This document shows, in pieces, positions 9,303-18,577 of a DNA stretch of 64,000 bases; position 1 is the stretch's first letter; every line of letters begins with the position of its first letter. The position numbers and the translations under genes were made by a program. Source of the stretch: JBNKFV01 sp050289485. Its GTDB lineage: Bacteria > Pseudomonadota > Gammaproteobacteria > Pseudomonadales > Cellvibrionaceae. A model generated the notes under the pieces. It searched no databases and was not told where the DNA came from. It saw only the letters and a list, made by a program, of their open reading frames with translations. The stretch covers positions 1 to 64,000 of the forward strand of contig JBNKFV010000004.1 in assembly GCA_050289485.1 (NCBI GenBank), read 5' to 3'.

Positions 9303-9930
9303 TCGTCGAAATGATCGTTTTTCGTTAGCAGGATTGCGCGTCGCTATCCTGCTATTGCTGGTGGTGGGACTGGCGGGTTGTGTGACCAGTCCACCACGGC
9401 ATATTGACAATATCTGTTCAATTTTTGATGAGAAGCGCGGTTGGTACGACGACGCCAAGGATGCCTCGAAACGCTGGGGCTCAAGTATCCCCACGATGAT
9501 GGCTATCATGCATCAGGAATCTCGCTTTCAGCCCAAAGCAAAGCCGCCGCGCACCAAATTTTTGTGGATATTTCCTGGGCCGCGAAAAAGCAATGCCTAT
9601 GGTTTTTCGCAGGCGAAGAAAGATACCTGGCAATGGTATAAAGACAAGTCGGGCAACTGGGGTGCAGACCGCGACGACTTTGATGATGCGATCGATTTTA
9701 TTGGCTGGTACAACCAGATGAGTCATAAGCAGAGTGGGGTCAAACTCAACGACACCTATCACCTGTATCTGGCGTATCACGAAGGCCACGGTGGTTTTAA
9801 CCGCCGTACCTTCAGTAAAAAATCGTGGCTCAAAGCGGTAGCGCGTAAAGTATCCGCCCGCGCCAGCCGTTATCAGTCGCAGCTAGTGGGCTGTGAAAAA
9901 CGGCTCAACAGCGGCTGGTGGTTTTTTTAG
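9289..9930 (+). CDS. Transglycosylase SLT-domain lipoprotein
   Basis: Predicted outer-membrane or periplasmic lipoprotein that would cleave peptidoglycan glycan strands non-hydrolytically. The 213-aa product has a signal peptide ending in lipobox LAGC (cysteine about residue 31), then an SLT/lysozyme-like domain with the likely catalytic glutamate in MAIMHQESRFQPKA, a NAYGFSQAKKDTWQWY segment, and a YLAYHEGHGGF motif. The start is TTG at 9289 with GGAG 6 nt before it, overlapping the ligA end by 14 nt; a later TTG start at about residue 16 is also possible. Coupling to ligA is evident from the overlap, but a functional link is not. Confidence 0.8.
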   Translation: MQDHSRRNDRFSLAGLRVAILLLLVVGLAGCVTSPPRHIDNICSIFDEKRGWYDDAKDASKRWGSSIPTMMAIMHQESRFQPKAKPPRTKFLWIFPGPRKSNAYGFSQAKKDTWQWYKDKSGNWGADRDDFDDAIDFIGWYNQMSHKQSGVKLNDTYHLYLAYHEGHGGFNRRTFSKKSWLKAVARKVSARASRYQSQLVGCEKRLNSGWWFF

Positions 9931-9958
9931 TTATTGCTAATCAGGAGCAAAGCGATCT

Positions 9959-10381
9959 ATGGATCAGGAATCGGTGGTTTATGGTTGTATCAAAGACGCC
10001 GTGGTGTTTAACGAGAGTCGTGAACGTCGTGCCATTAACCGCGCTGCCATGTTGTCGTTACCCACGGCAGATGAGTGGCCGTTTCTAGCACAGGAAATGT
10101 TTTCATTGCCGCCGGACCATTCGTTGGATGCACAGTTTCAAACCGATGTACTGCACTTTGGTGCTTCCTACAAGGCGGTTGAGTACGAGTGGGATCAGTG
10201 GATCAACCAGTTTGAGCAGCTGCTAAGTCAAATGTATTGGGTGTCGGCGGTGGTGCATCTTGAAACAGAATTATCGGGTACTCACACGTTTACCTGGGAA
10301 GCCGACGGTGATTTCCATGTGCCCGGTGAAAGTGAAATTACGGTGCGCTGCGAATGGAGCCATGAGTCGGGCGTGCTGTAA
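9959..10381 (+). CDS. Hypothetical soluble protein, 140 aa
   Basis: I do not recognise this family. The protein is acidic, rich in W, E and H, and has no signal peptide or membrane segment. It begins MDQESVVYGCIKDAVVF and ends with a short beta-like stretch (TFTWEADGDFHV). AGGAG lies 11 nt upstream of the ATG. It follows the transglycosylase gene by 28 bp and precedes a small membrane protein by 19 bp on the same strand, so the three may be cotranscribed with ligA. Its codon use looks like its neighbours', which supports a real gene. Confidence 0.65.
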   Translation: MDQESVVYGCIKDAVVFNESRERRAINRAAMLSLPTADEWPFLAQEMFSLPPDHSLDAQFQTDVLHFGASYKAVEYEWDQWINQFEQLLSQMYWVSAVVHLETELSGTHTFTWEADGDFHVPGESEITVRCEWSHESGVL

Positions 10382-10400
10382 AACACAGAGGTTGTAAAGC

Positions 10401-10622
10401 TTGATCAAAATACGTTTTCGTCGTGGTTCCATTTTAAGTGTCGGGCTTATGTCTGGCGCAGCCTTTTTGGCGTTAGCAGTATTTGGATGGGATTTTCCCA
10501 TCGAAACTGTGCTGGTGTATCTGGCAATTTGTATCGGGTTTGTGATCATTATCGCGGCATTGGCACTGGTCACCGTGTGGTTACTGAAGTTGATTGGTGG
10601 GCGTAACGATAACCACCCATAA
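10401..10622 (+). CDS. Small two-helix membrane protein, 73 aa
   Basis: Unrecognised. The 73-aa product has a basic N-terminus (IKIRFRRGS) and two hydrophobic helices (about residues 11-29 and 35-62) separated by FGWDFPIE, and ends in a polar tail. The start is TTG at 10401 with AGAGG about 10 nt upstream; no ATG lies near the N-terminus. It sits tightly between the 140-aa unknown gene and the AraC regulator. The topology supports an inner-membrane protein, but nothing in the sequence shows what it does. Confidence 0.55.
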   Translation: MIKIRFRRGSILSVGLMSGAAFLALAVFGWDFPIETVLVYLAICIGFVIIIAALALVTVWLLKLIGGRNDNHP

Positions 10623-10642
10623 CGAATTTTTGGTCAAGGATT

Positions 10643-11698
10643 ATGTCGACAGTGATTGACGATACCTCGGTACCCATTGACTACGTGCGCTCGCTGGTAC
10701 TGTCGGCCACCGAACACGGTTGTGATAGGGCCAGTTTACTTGCTGATGCCGGTATTACTCAGGAAGAGCTCGACAATGCGCTTTATTTCTCTGCGCTCAA
10801 GTACGGTCAGTTGTATAACCGCGTTATGCAGCTTACCCAAGATGAAACCTTTGGCATGTTTACCGGCGGTAAAGTCAAAATTGGTTCGTTTCGGCTTATG
10901 TGCCTTACGCTGTTTCACTGCGACGACCTGCGTCAAGCAATATTGCGCCTTGCCGCATTTGCTGAAGTGTGTCGTGGCTTCAGAATTAAGCAGCGGCTAT
11001 CGGAACAGGGGATGCTGGCTCGAATTACGGTGGCACCGCTTAGCGATACCTCGGAAGAGGAATTTGAGCAGCTGGCACAGGCTGCCAGTGCTGTGCAAAT
11101 ACGCACACTGTTGTCGATGTGGCATCGTGTGAACTGCTGGCTGGTGGGGCAGGAGATACCGATTACGACCATGTACCTTACCTGTGACGAGACTTCCTTC
11201 TCTTCACTGGCAGAAACCTATCCTCAAAAAGTACTGTTCAATCAGTCGTTTAATGGCTTTGAATTCCCTGTGCGCTTTTTAGACTACCCCATGGTGCAAA
11301 ACCAGGAAACCCTGATGGAGTTCTTGCGCACAGCGCCTTATCACCTGGTGGTCAGTGACTCAATTCAGCAAAATATAAAGAACCGGGTGCGAGGCATTTT
11401 GTCTAAAGATGTCAGTGTTGCCATGCCCAATGCAGACGAGGTGGCACAGCGTCTGAATATATCGGTTACCACCTTGCGGCGTAAGTTACAGGCAGAAGAC
11501 AGCTCATTCCAAAAGCTGAAAGACGAATGCCGTATGGAAGCCGCGTTTCATTACCTGAGTTGCCCGGATTTCACCAATACCATGATTGCTGAGCGATTGG
11601 GTTTTGATGACACCAGTGCTTTTTTTCGAGCGTTCAAAAAGTGGACAGGCGTAACGCCGGGAGAGTACCGAAAACAGCTGGCTGAAGAGCGGGGGTAG
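10643..11698 (+). CDS. AraC-family transcriptional regulator
   Basis: Predicted DNA-binding activator, 351 aa. The N-terminal about 200 residues resemble the arabinose-binding/dimerisation-type sensor domain found in OruR/ArgR-like AraC proteins. The C-terminal about 100 residues form the double helix-turn-helix (VAQRLNISVTTLRRKLQAED and IAERLGFDDTSAFFRAFKKWTG, the second being the conserved AraC signature), ending GVTPGEYRK. The ATG is preceded by AAGGA. It lies directly upstream of acyl-CoA dehydrogenase and acyl-CoA synthetase genes on the same strand, so control of that fatty-acid unit is plausible but unproven. An imperfect hairpin (GCTGGTC/GACCAGC) follows the stop, without a T-tract. 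Confidence 0.92.
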   Translation: MSTVIDDTSVPIDYVRSLVLSATEHGCDRASLLADAGITQEELDNALYFSALKYGQLYNRVMQLTQDETFGMFTGGKVKIGSFRLMCLTLFHCDDLRQAILRLAAFAEVCRGFRIKQRLSEQGMLARITVAPLSDTSEEEFEQLAQAASAVQIRTLLSMWHRVNCWLVGQEIPITTMYLTCDETSFSSLAETYPQKVLFNQSFNGFEFPVRFLDYPMVQNQETLMEFLRTAPYHLVVSDSIQQNIKNRVRGILSKDVSVAMPNADEVAQRLNISVTTLRRKLQAEDSSFQKLKDECRMEAAFHYLSCPDFTNTMIAERLGFDDTSAFFRAFKKWTGVTPGEYRKQLAEERG

Positions 11699-11878
11699 TG
11701 GCTGGTCGATTTGTCGAGACCAGCTAAACTTACTCTAAATGTGTCTGTTGGTGTGGTAAAACGTGTACTGTGAACTGGCCCTACTCACCAATGACTCCTA
11801 CCGGTTATATTAGGCGGGGAGTTGCGAGTATAAATGTGCCTGTGTAATTTAATAACAGCCTAAGAGGTGGAACAAGGA

Positions 11879-13681
11879 ATGGCCGAATATAAAGCCCCCC
11901 TGCGAGATATGCAATTTTGTTTGTATGAGCTTCTCAATTATGAAAACCACTGTGCCACCTTGCCGGGTGGAGAAGACGCAACCCCGGATATGGTGAATGC
12001 CATTCTCGAAGAAGCCAGTAAGTTCTGCGAAAACGAGTTAAGCCCGTTAAATGCCGTCGGTGACAGCGAGGGCTGCCGCTGGGAAGATGGCAACGTGTTT
12101 ACCCCAACCGGATTCAAAGAAGCCTATCAGCAGTATGTTGAAGCGGGTTGGCCATCCATGACCCATAGTGTGGATTATGGCGGGCAGGGGCTACCTACCT
12201 CGTTAGGCAACGTGATTAACGAAATGTGTGGTACGGCAAACTGGTCGTGGAATATGTATCCGGGCTTGTCCCACGGTGCCATGAATACGCTGCATGCCCA
12301 CGGCACAGAAGAGCAGCAGCAAACCTTCCTCACCAAATTAATTGAAGGCGTTTGGACCGGCACCATGTGCTTAACCGAGCCTCACTGCGGTACTGACCTT
12401 GGATTGTTGCGCACCAAGGCTGAGCCCAATGCCGACGGCTCTTATAGTGTGACCGGTACAAAAATATTTATCTCTGCCGGCGAACATGATCTGGCGGAAA
12501 ACATCGTACATATTGTACTGGCGCGCTTGCCTGATGCCCCTCCGGGCACCAAGGGTATTTCGCTGTTTATAGTGCCTAAAGTGAATGTGAATGCCGATGG
12601 CAGTTTGGCTGAGCGCAATGAGGTCAGCTGTGGTTCTATCGAGCACAAAATGGGTATTCACGGTAACGCCACCTGTGTGCTCAATTTCGACGGTGCCAAA
12701 GGCTACTTGATTGGTCCCCCGAATAAGGGGCTCAACTGCATGTTCACGTTTATGAATATGGCGCGCCTGGGTACCGCATTGCAGGGCCTGTGTCATGCCG
12801 AACTAGGCTTTCAGAACTCACTTAAATATGCCAGAGAACGTTTGCAAATGCGCGCACTCTCTGGCCCTAAAAATCCTTCTGGCCCGGCTGATCCTATTAT
12901 CGTGCACCCTGATGTGCGCCGCATGCTGCTCACGCAAAAAGCGTTTGCCGAAGGCGGCCGTATGCTGATTTATTTTGCCAGTATGCAAGTTGATCTGGTT
13001 GAGCGCAGCCAAGATGAAAAAGTTCGCAAAGATGCCGATGACTTACTCAGCTTTATTACCCCTATTGCCAAGGCCTTTTTAACTGAGGTGGGGTTTGAGT
13101 CTGCTAACCATGCGGTTCAATGTTTTGGTGGCCACGGTTATATCAAAGAGTGGGGGTTGGAGCAGAATGTTCGCGATAGCCGTATCGCCATGTTGTACGA
13201 AGGTACCACCGGTATTCAGGCGCTGGATTTGCTGGGACGAAAAGTGCTCGGCAGTCGTGGTGAATTGCTGAAAAAATTTACCAAACTGGTGCATAAGTTC
13301 TGTCAGGCAGAGGCAGATAACTTTATGTTGAAACAAATGGTTGAACCTTTGCAGCAACTGAATATGGAATGGGGCGATCTCACCCAAAAAATTGGCATGA
13401 AGGCCATGCAAAACCCAGAAGAAGTGGGTGCTGCATCGGTGGATTACCTGATGTATTCTGGTTACGTAACGCTGGCATACTTCTGGGCTAATGCCGCCAA
13501 GGTAGCTTCTGAAAAGCTGTTGGCTGGTAGTGACAACCCGGCGTTTTATCAGGCTAAAATCAGTACGGCTAAATTCTATTTTGCCAAAATACTGCCGCGC
13601 ACCCGAGCGTTAGCGATGACTATGGCCAGCGGGGTTGATAGCCTCATGGAGTTGGATGCAGAGCATTTTGCATTTGATTAG
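11879..13681 (+). CDS. Acyl-CoA dehydrogenase (large, with C-terminal extension)
   Basis: FAD-dependent alpha,beta-dehydrogenation of acyl-CoA in fatty-acid beta-oxidation. The 600-aa protein starts MAEYKAPLRDM, the usual start of this subfamily. It carries the ACAD signature segments MCLTEPHCGTDLG and KIFISAGEHD, the catalytic-base motif DSRIAMLYEGTTGIQALDL, and a C-terminal helical extension of about 130 residues (from about 465) typical of the 600-aa class. I placed the start at ATG 11879 because GAGGTGG lies 8 nt before it; the GTG at 11867 falls inside that ribosome site. It is followed after 50 bp by an acyl-CoA synthetase gene, giving an activation-plus-oxidation pair. Confidence 0.95.
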   Translation: MAEYKAPLRDMQFCLYELLNYENHCATLPGGEDATPDMVNAILEEASKFCENELSPLNAVGDSEGCRWEDGNVFTPTGFKEAYQQYVEAGWPSMTHSVDYGGQGLPTSLGNVINEMCGTANWSWNMYPGLSHGAMNTLHAHGTEEQQQTFLTKLIEGVWTGTMCLTEPHCGTDLGLLRTKAEPNADGSYSVTGTKIFISAGEHDLAENIVHIVLARLPDAPPGTKGISLFIVPKVNVNADGSLAERNEVSCGSIEHKMGIHGNATCVLNFDGAKGYLIGPPNKGLNCMFTFMNMARLGTALQGLCHAELGFQNSLKYARERLQMRALSGPKNPSGPADPIIVHPDVRRMLLTQKAFAEGGRMLIYFASMQVDLVERSQDEKVRKDADDLLSFITPIAKAFLTEVGFESANHAVQCFGGHGYIKEWGLEQNVRDSRIAMLYEGTTGIQALDLLGRKVLGSRGELLKKFTKLVHKFCQAEADNFMLKQMVEPLQQLNMEWGDLTQKIGMKAMQNPEEVGAASVDYLMYSGYVTLAYFWANAAKVASEKLLAGSDNPAFYQAKISTAKFYFAKILPRTRALAMTMASGVDSLMELDAEHFAFD

Positions 13682-13731
13682 CGTGCTTTGCTCCCATAAC
13701 GAGAATAACAATATCAGATGGAGATAAGCGG

Positions 13732-15354
13732 TTGGATAATCAGCAAACCATTGTCGATTTGATTGATGGCGCCTGTGCGCAATTTGCTACAAACATTGTC
13801 TTTACCTGTATGGGTAAATCATTAACTTACGCTCAATTGGGTGAGCTGAGCGACGCGTTTGCGAATTATCTGCTGCACCATTCCTCGTTAAAGCCCGGTG
13901 ATCGTATTGCCGTGCAGTTGCCCAATATATTGCAATACCCGGTGGTGGTATTCGGTGCAATCAAAGCGGGGTTGGTGGTGGTTAATACCAATCCGCTTTA
14001 TACACAAAGGGAATTAACCCATCAGTTGAATGATTCGGGTGCAAAAGCACTGGTGGTGCTATCGAATGTTGCCACAGTGGCCAACCAGGTTGTTGGTGAT
14101 ACGGCAGTTGAATCAGTCATTGTGACTGATATTGCGGATCTGCATGGTTTTCCCAGAAAGCAGATGATTAACTTCGTTGCGCGGCATATTAAAAAATTGG
14201 TGCCGCTTTATCACTTTTCTCAGCAGGTATCGTTGAGTGATGCGCTTTCTCGAGGGGCGGCGGTTAGCGATATGTCGACACTGCAACAAAGAAAACAGTC
14301 TGTTGCGCTGGGTGATGTCGCTGTTCTGCAATATACTGGTGGCACGACGGGGGTTGCCAAAGGCGCCATGCTTACGCACAACAATCTGGTGTGTAACAGT
14401 TTGCAGGTGCAAGAGGCTATTGCTGACTACCTCCGGCCGGCACAGGAAGTTTATGTTGCCCCCTTGCCGCTGTATCACATCTATGCGTTTACTTTGCATT
14501 GTTTGCTGTTGGCGCGCACAGGTAACGAATCCCTTTTAATACCGAATCCTCGCGATATTTCCGCATTTGTTAAAACACTTAGAACCAAACGCCTTACCGG
14601 GTTTATAGGTTTGAATACGTTGTTTAATGCGTTAACCCGTAACAAAGACTTTTGTGCAATAGATTGGTCATCGTTACGGGTTACCTGCTCTGGCGGTATG
14701 GCGCTAACGCAAGAGGCGGCAAAACGGTGGTACAACGTAACTGGTGTAAGGATTTGTGAAGGCTATGGCTTAACTGAAACCTCGCCAGTGGTGAGTTGTA
14801 ACCCACCAGAGGCTATTCAGCCGGGTACCGTTGGGTTGCCGGTTCGGGATACACAAGTAAAAGTAGTGAATAGTAATGGGGAAAGTTTGCCCGTGGGCGA
14901 GCCTGGCGAGCTTTGTGTGAAGGGGCCGCAGGTAATGCTAGGCTATTGGCAGCGGCCAGAGGCCACTGCAGAAATTATTGATACAAACGGTTGGCTACAT
15001 ACCGGTGATGTCGCTGTTATTCAAGAAGACGGCTACATTCGTATTGTTGATCGCATCAAAGATATGATTTTGGTGTCTGGTTTTAATGTATATCCGAATG
15101 AAATTGAAGATATACTTAATCTTCATCCTAAAATCCACGAAGTGGCTGCCGTGGGCGTATCTGACGCGAATACTGGTGAAGCTGTTAAATTGTTTATTGT
15201 GAAGAATGACCCTTCGTTGACCGAAACCGAAGTAAAACAATATTGCCGTGAGCAGTTAACCGGTTACAAACGGCCGCATTATGTAGAGTTTGTCGACGAC
15301 CTGCCCAAGTCTAATGTTGGTAAAGTGCTGCGCAAGGCATTGCGCGGTCAATAA
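13732..15354 (+). CDS. Long/medium-chain fatty acyl-CoA synthetase (FadD-like)
   Basis: ATP-dependent activation of fatty acids to acyl-CoA through an acyl-adenylate. The 540-aa product has the ANL superfamily motifs: P-loop YTGGTTGVAKGAMLTH (about residue 200), GYGLTETSP, GWLHTGDVAVIQEDGY, the hinge IVDRIKDMILVSGFNVYP and the C-terminal lysine motif PKSNVGKVLRK. The start is TTG at 13732, with GGAG 8 nt upstream. It forms a unit with the acyl-CoA dehydrogenase gene before it. I cannot fix substrate chain length from sequence; length and motifs fit FadD-type enzymes. Confidence 0.93.
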   Translation: MDNQQTIVDLIDGACAQFATNIVFTCMGKSLTYAQLGELSDAFANYLLHHSSLKPGDRIAVQLPNILQYPVVVFGAIKAGLVVVNTNPLYTQRELTHQLNDSGAKALVVLSNVATVANQVVGDTAVESVIVTDIADLHGFPRKQMINFVARHIKKLVPLYHFSQQVSLSDALSRGAAVSDMSTLQQRKQSVALGDVAVLQYTGGTTGVAKGAMLTHNNLVCNSLQVQEAIADYLRPAQEVYVAPLPLYHIYAFTLHCLLLARTGNESLLIPNPRDISAFVKTLRTKRLTGFIGLNTLFNALTRNKDFCAIDWSSLRVTCSGGMALTQEAAKRWYNVTGVRICEGYGLTETSPVVSCNPPEAIQPGTVGLPVRDTQVKVVNSNGESLPVGEPGELCVKGPQVMLGYWQRPEATAEIIDTNGWLHTGDVAVIQEDGYIRIVDRIKDMILVSGFNVYPNEIEDILNLHPKIHEVAAVGVSDANTGEAVKLFIVKNDPSLTETEVKQYCREQLTGYKRPHYVEFVDDLPKSNVGKVLRKALRGQ

Positions 15355-15390
15355 CCTTTTATTTCCCTATTTCTTACAGGATATATACCT

Positions 15391-16308
15391 ATGTTTGGTT
15401 TAGATTCAGCAGTCATTATTTTTGCAGTGTTTGCAGTTGCACTGATATTAATGGGGGTAAAAAGTGTTCCTCAAGGGCATGAATGGACGGTAGAACGCTT
15501 TGGTAAATATTCACGTTTGCTGCACCCAGGGCTGCATATCATTATTCCGTTTGTTGATGCCATTGGGCGTCGACAGATTGTGATGGAACAAGTGCTCGAC
15601 GTGATGCCGCAAGAGGTCATCAGTGCTGATAACGCCATGGTGACCACCGATGCAGTTTGCTTTTTTCAAGTTATCGATACGGTAAAATCGTCGTACGAGG
15701 TTAACGACCTGCCACGTGCCATGCAAAATCTGGTGATGACTAATATTCGAGCGGTGCTTGGCTCTATGGAGCTGGATGCCATGTTGTCAAACCGCGATGC
15801 GATTAATACGGCGTTGCTGCATAAAGTTGACGAAGCAACCAACCCGTGGGGCGTAAAAGTTACCCGTATTGAAATTAAAGATATTACTCCGCCACGCGAT
15901 TTGGTGGATGCCATGGCCAATCAAATGAAGGCCGAGCGAGAAAAACGCGCGCAAATTTTACGCGCGGAAGGCGAGCGGCAGGCAGCTATCGCCGTGGCAC
16001 AAGGCGAAAAAGAATCTCAAATTCTTAAAGCGCAAGGTGAGCGGGAGTCGGCTTTTCTGGAGGCAGAAGCCCGTGAACGTGAAGCCGAGGCGGAAGCAAA
16101 GGCAACGTCTTTGGTGAGTGAGGCTATTGCCAAGGGTAATGCGCAGGCGATTAATTACTTTGTAGCGCAAAAATACATTGATGCTCTGGGCGAATTGGCT
16201 TCGGCAGATAACAGCAAAGTCATTTTAATGCCGTTGGAGGCTTCCGGGGTGATTGGTGCTATTGATGGCATTAACGAGCTGATCAAGTCAGCCAAATCGC
16301 CTGGTTAA
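15391..16308 (+). CDS. qmcA: SPFH/Band-7 stomatin-like membrane protease-associated protein
   Basis: Stomatin-family membrane scaffold. The 305-aa length equals E. coli QmcA. It has one N-terminal membrane helix (about residues 4-24), the Band-7/SPFH domain (VPQGHEWTVERFGKYSRLLHPGLH, through DLPRAMQNLVMTNIRAVLG and ATNPWGVKVTRIEIKDI), then an alanine/glutamate-rich coiled coil (about 180-235; repeated AEGERQAAI/AQGEKES/AQGERES units) used for oligomerisation, and a short C-terminal hydrophobic part. It is immediately followed by an NfeD protein, the classical partner, in a likely four-gene operon. Confidence 0.93.
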   Translation: MFGLDSAVIIFAVFAVALILMGVKSVPQGHEWTVERFGKYSRLLHPGLHIIIPFVDAIGRRQIVMEQVLDVMPQEVISADNAMVTTDAVCFFQVIDTVKSSYEVNDLPRAMQNLVMTNIRAVLGSMELDAMLSNRDAINTALLHKVDEATNPWGVKVTRIEIKDITPPRDLVDAMANQMKAEREKRAQILRAEGERQAAIAVAQGEKESQILKAQGERESAFLEAEAREREAEAEAKATSLVSEAIAKGNAQAINYFVAQKYIDALGELASADNSKVILMPLEASGVIGAIDGINELIKSAKSPG

Positions 16309-16324
16309 GGGCGGCGGAGTTTAG

Positions 16325-16777
16325 ATGAACAGTTTACTGGTTAGTTTGGAAGCGTGGCATTGGTTATCGGCAGGCATTGTGCTGCTGTTGCTGGAAGTGC
16401 TTGGCGCTGCCGGCTTTTTGCTGGGTATGGGCATTGCTGCCATTGTTGTCTCGTTATTGATGGTAATACTGCCTGACTTAAGCTGGCAGTGGCAGTTTAC
16501 GCTGTTTGCTGCTTTGTCGGTAATCTGCACCGTTGCCTACTGGCGTTATTTTCGCAGTTTTAATCAGGCAACCGATCAACCGCTGTTGAATAATCGTGCG
16601 GCTACGCTTATTGGGCAGCGCGCTACCGTGATTGAGGCAATCAATAACGGGCGCGGTAAAGTGCAGATACAAGATGCCTTTTGGGCAGTGGAATGTACAC
16701 AAGACTTGCCCGAGGGTGCTAAGGTAGCGGTCACTGGAGCCAAAGGCATGACACTTCAGGTTAAGGCCATCACGTAA
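16325..16777 (+). CDS. NfeD family membrane protein
   Basis: Partner of SPFH proteins, thought to act in membrane microdomain and protease regulation. The 150-aa protein is the short NfeD form without the serine-protease domain. It has two to three N-terminal hydrophobic helices (about residues 8-75, with AGFLLGMGIAAIVVSLLM) and a C-terminal OB-fold domain (about 90-150; LIGQRATVIEAINNGRGKVQ, WAVECTQDLPEGAKVAVTGAKG). GGAG precedes the ATG, 16 bp after the qmcA stop. The pair matches E. coli qmcA-ybbK in order and size. Confidence 0.9.
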   Translation: MNSLLVSLEAWHWLSAGIVLLLLEVLGAAGFLLGMGIAAIVVSLLMVILPDLSWQWQFTLFAALSVICTVAYWRYFRSFNQATDQPLLNNRAATLIGQRATVIEAINNGRGKVQIQDAFWAVECTQDLPEGAKVAVTGAKGMTLQVKAIT

Positions 16778-16809
16778 GTGTTTCGTACTGAGCGAATATA
16801 AGGGGGAGC

Positions 16810-17976
16810 ATGAGCAACGCGTTAATTTTATCTGGTGGTGGGGCCCGTGCATCGTACCAGGTTGGCGTGTTAATGGCGCTGAAAGAGTTGTTGCCTAATC
16901 CTGCTGAAAATCCTTTTCCCATTATTTGTGGCACCTCTGCAGGTGCCATTAATGCCTTGTCGTTGGCTACTCATGATGGTGGTTTCGATGGTGCTGTCAG
17001 CAATCTGCAAGATATCTGGCAAAACATTGATATCCATCGCATTTTTAAATCAGGCTGGCGCGATATTGCTAAAAGTGCCTTTCGGGTTACCCGTTCGTTG
17101 TTTAACCAGGGCGTGGCAGACTCCATGCCCTTGGCATTGCTGGATAATTCACCGCTACGGGGGTTTCTCGAAGAGCATATCGATTTCAGTCAAATAGACC
17201 GTTTGATCGAGTCGGGTTGGCTTAAGGCCGTCTCGGTAACGGCCATGGGCTATGCCTCGGGCGAGTCAGTTGCGTTCTTTCAGGCCGATCCCAGTCTGGC
17301 TGGCTGGCGGCGTTACCGCCGCGTAGGTATGCCGAGCAAGCTTTCGGTTGATCATTTAATGGCCTCATCTGCCATTCCCACATTGTTTCCTCCGATCAAA
17401 ATCAATCGCGAGTATTTTGGTGATGGTGCCGTTCGCCAGCTGGCGCCTATCAGTCCGGCACTGCATCTTGGAGCCCATAAAGTGTTCGTGATTGGGGTGA
17501 GTGGTAACCGCAACCCTATTCATTGGGGTAAGCGCCGCCTGGTAAAGCACTCGCCCTCAATGGGGCAGGTGGTGGGCCATCTGTTTAACAGTGCCTTTAT
17601 TGATTCGCTTGAAGGCGACCTCGAACATCTTGAGCGGGTAAATCAACTGCTTACCCTGATTCCAGAGGATATTCGTGAGAAGTCAGAGTTGCCGTTGCGG
17701 CCGGTTGAGTGCCTGGCTATTTCCCCATCTAAAGAGCTTGACCGTATCGCTGGGCGTAAAATTCGGTATCTGCCGCCCTCGATGCGTATGATGCTGCGCT
17801 CTACAGGCTCCACTTCCCGCGGCGGTGGTGCTGCCGCTGCCAGCTACCTGCTATTTGCCAAATCTTTCTGCCAAGAGCTGATTGAACTGGGGTATCAGGA
17901 CGCCATGTGGGAACAAGACGCTATTAAGCGGTTTTTTGACGATTCTCAAGCAGGTAACAGCAGTGACAGTAAGTAA
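16810..17976 (+). CDS. Patatin-like phospholipase
   Basis: Predicted lipid acyl hydrolase with a Ser-Asp catalytic dyad. The 388-aa protein has the oxyanion glycine block LSGGGARASYQVG (residues 6-18), the nucleophile elbow GTSAG (about 42-46) and the dyad motif DGAVRQ (about 203-208), all intact. A strong AGGGGGAG ribosome site precedes the ATG. No signal peptide is visible, so it probably acts in the cytosol or at the inner membrane. It overlaps the thioesterase gene by 14 nt and follows nfeD by 32 bp, so the group reads as a membrane-lipid maintenance operon. Confidence 0.93.
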   Translation: MSNALILSGGGARASYQVGVLMALKELLPNPAENPFPIICGTSAGAINALSLATHDGGFDGAVSNLQDIWQNIDIHRIFKSGWRDIAKSAFRVTRSLFNQGVADSMPLALLDNSPLRGFLEEHIDFSQIDRLIESGWLKAVSVTAMGYASGESVAFFQADPSLAGWRRYRRVGMPSKLSVDHLMASSAIPTLFPPIKINREYFGDGAVRQLAPISPALHLGAHKVFVIGVSGNRNPIHWGKRRLVKHSPSMGQVVGHLFNSAFIDSLEGDLEHLERVNQLLTLIPEDIREKSELPLRPVECLAISPSKELDRIAGRKIRYLPPSMRMMLRSTGSTSRGGGAAAASYLLFAKSFCQELIELGYQDAMWEQDAIKRFFDDSQAGNSSDSK

Positions 17977-18412
17977 ATCTATTTGGTTTAAACCTTATAC
18001 ATTAGCGCAAGTTAATCAGCATATACCCGGCAATGCAGCAGGTCATATGGGCATCATCGTCACAGAAATAGGTGATGACTACCTCATAGGTACCATGCCC
18101 GTTACCGAAAAAACGGTTCAAACCATGGGTATTGTGCATGGCGGAGCCAATGTGTTATTGGCTGAAACTCTGGGCAGCATCGGTGCCAATCTACTGGTTG
18201 ACCCAGAAAAACAATACTGTGTTGGCCAGGAAGTGAACGCTAATCATGTGCGAAGTGCTGCGAAGGGGCATGTGACGGCGAAAGCGCAGGTGCTGCATGC
18301 GGGTAGTCGCTCGCAAGTGTGGGAGATAAAAATCTACAATGACGACGGCAAACTCACCTGTATTTCGCGCTTGACCATGGCAGTGGTAGACGGCCAGGCA
18401 TTACAATTTTAA
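17963..18412 (+). CDS. Hotdog-fold acyl-CoA thioesterase (PaaI/YdiI-like)
   Basis: Predicted acyl-CoA thioesterase, 149 aa. The motif GIVHGGANVLLAETLGSIGA holds the HGG oxyanion segment and the catalytic glutamate spaced as in the YdiI/EntH (4HBT) group. The following VGQEVNANHVRSA and LTCISRLTMAVV strands complete the hotdog fold. I chose the GTG at 17963 (CAGGTAA upstream) over a longer form starting at 17882, because the extra residues are patatin-gene sequence in another frame. Overlap with the patatin gene implies coupled translation; released fatty acids or CoA esters may be shared substrates (inference). Confidence 0.88.
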   Translation: MTVSKSIWFKPYTLAQVNQHIPGNAAGHMGIIVTEIGDDYLIGTMPVTEKTVQTMGIVHGGANVLLAETLGSIGANLLVDPEKQYCVGQEVNANHVRSAAKGHVTAKAQVLHAGSRSQVWEIKIYNDDGKLTCISRLTMAVVDGQALQF

Positions 18413-18577
18413 TTTTCCATACCCGGCTACGAGTGGTAATTGGGGTAGAGAGTGTAATTAATACATAGGTCTTTACCTATTGTTTACACATTTTGTCGTT
18501 ATGATTGCGCACTAGATGAAATCGCTGACCGTTGTGCATTTCGGGCCAGCTTAATTTATAGCCAATAGAGCAACAGC

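Noticed and set aside
11867..11878. GTG start for the acyl-CoA dehydrogenase
   Set aside because: The GTG is inside the ribosome site GAGGTGG that serves ATG 11879, where the family N-terminus begins.
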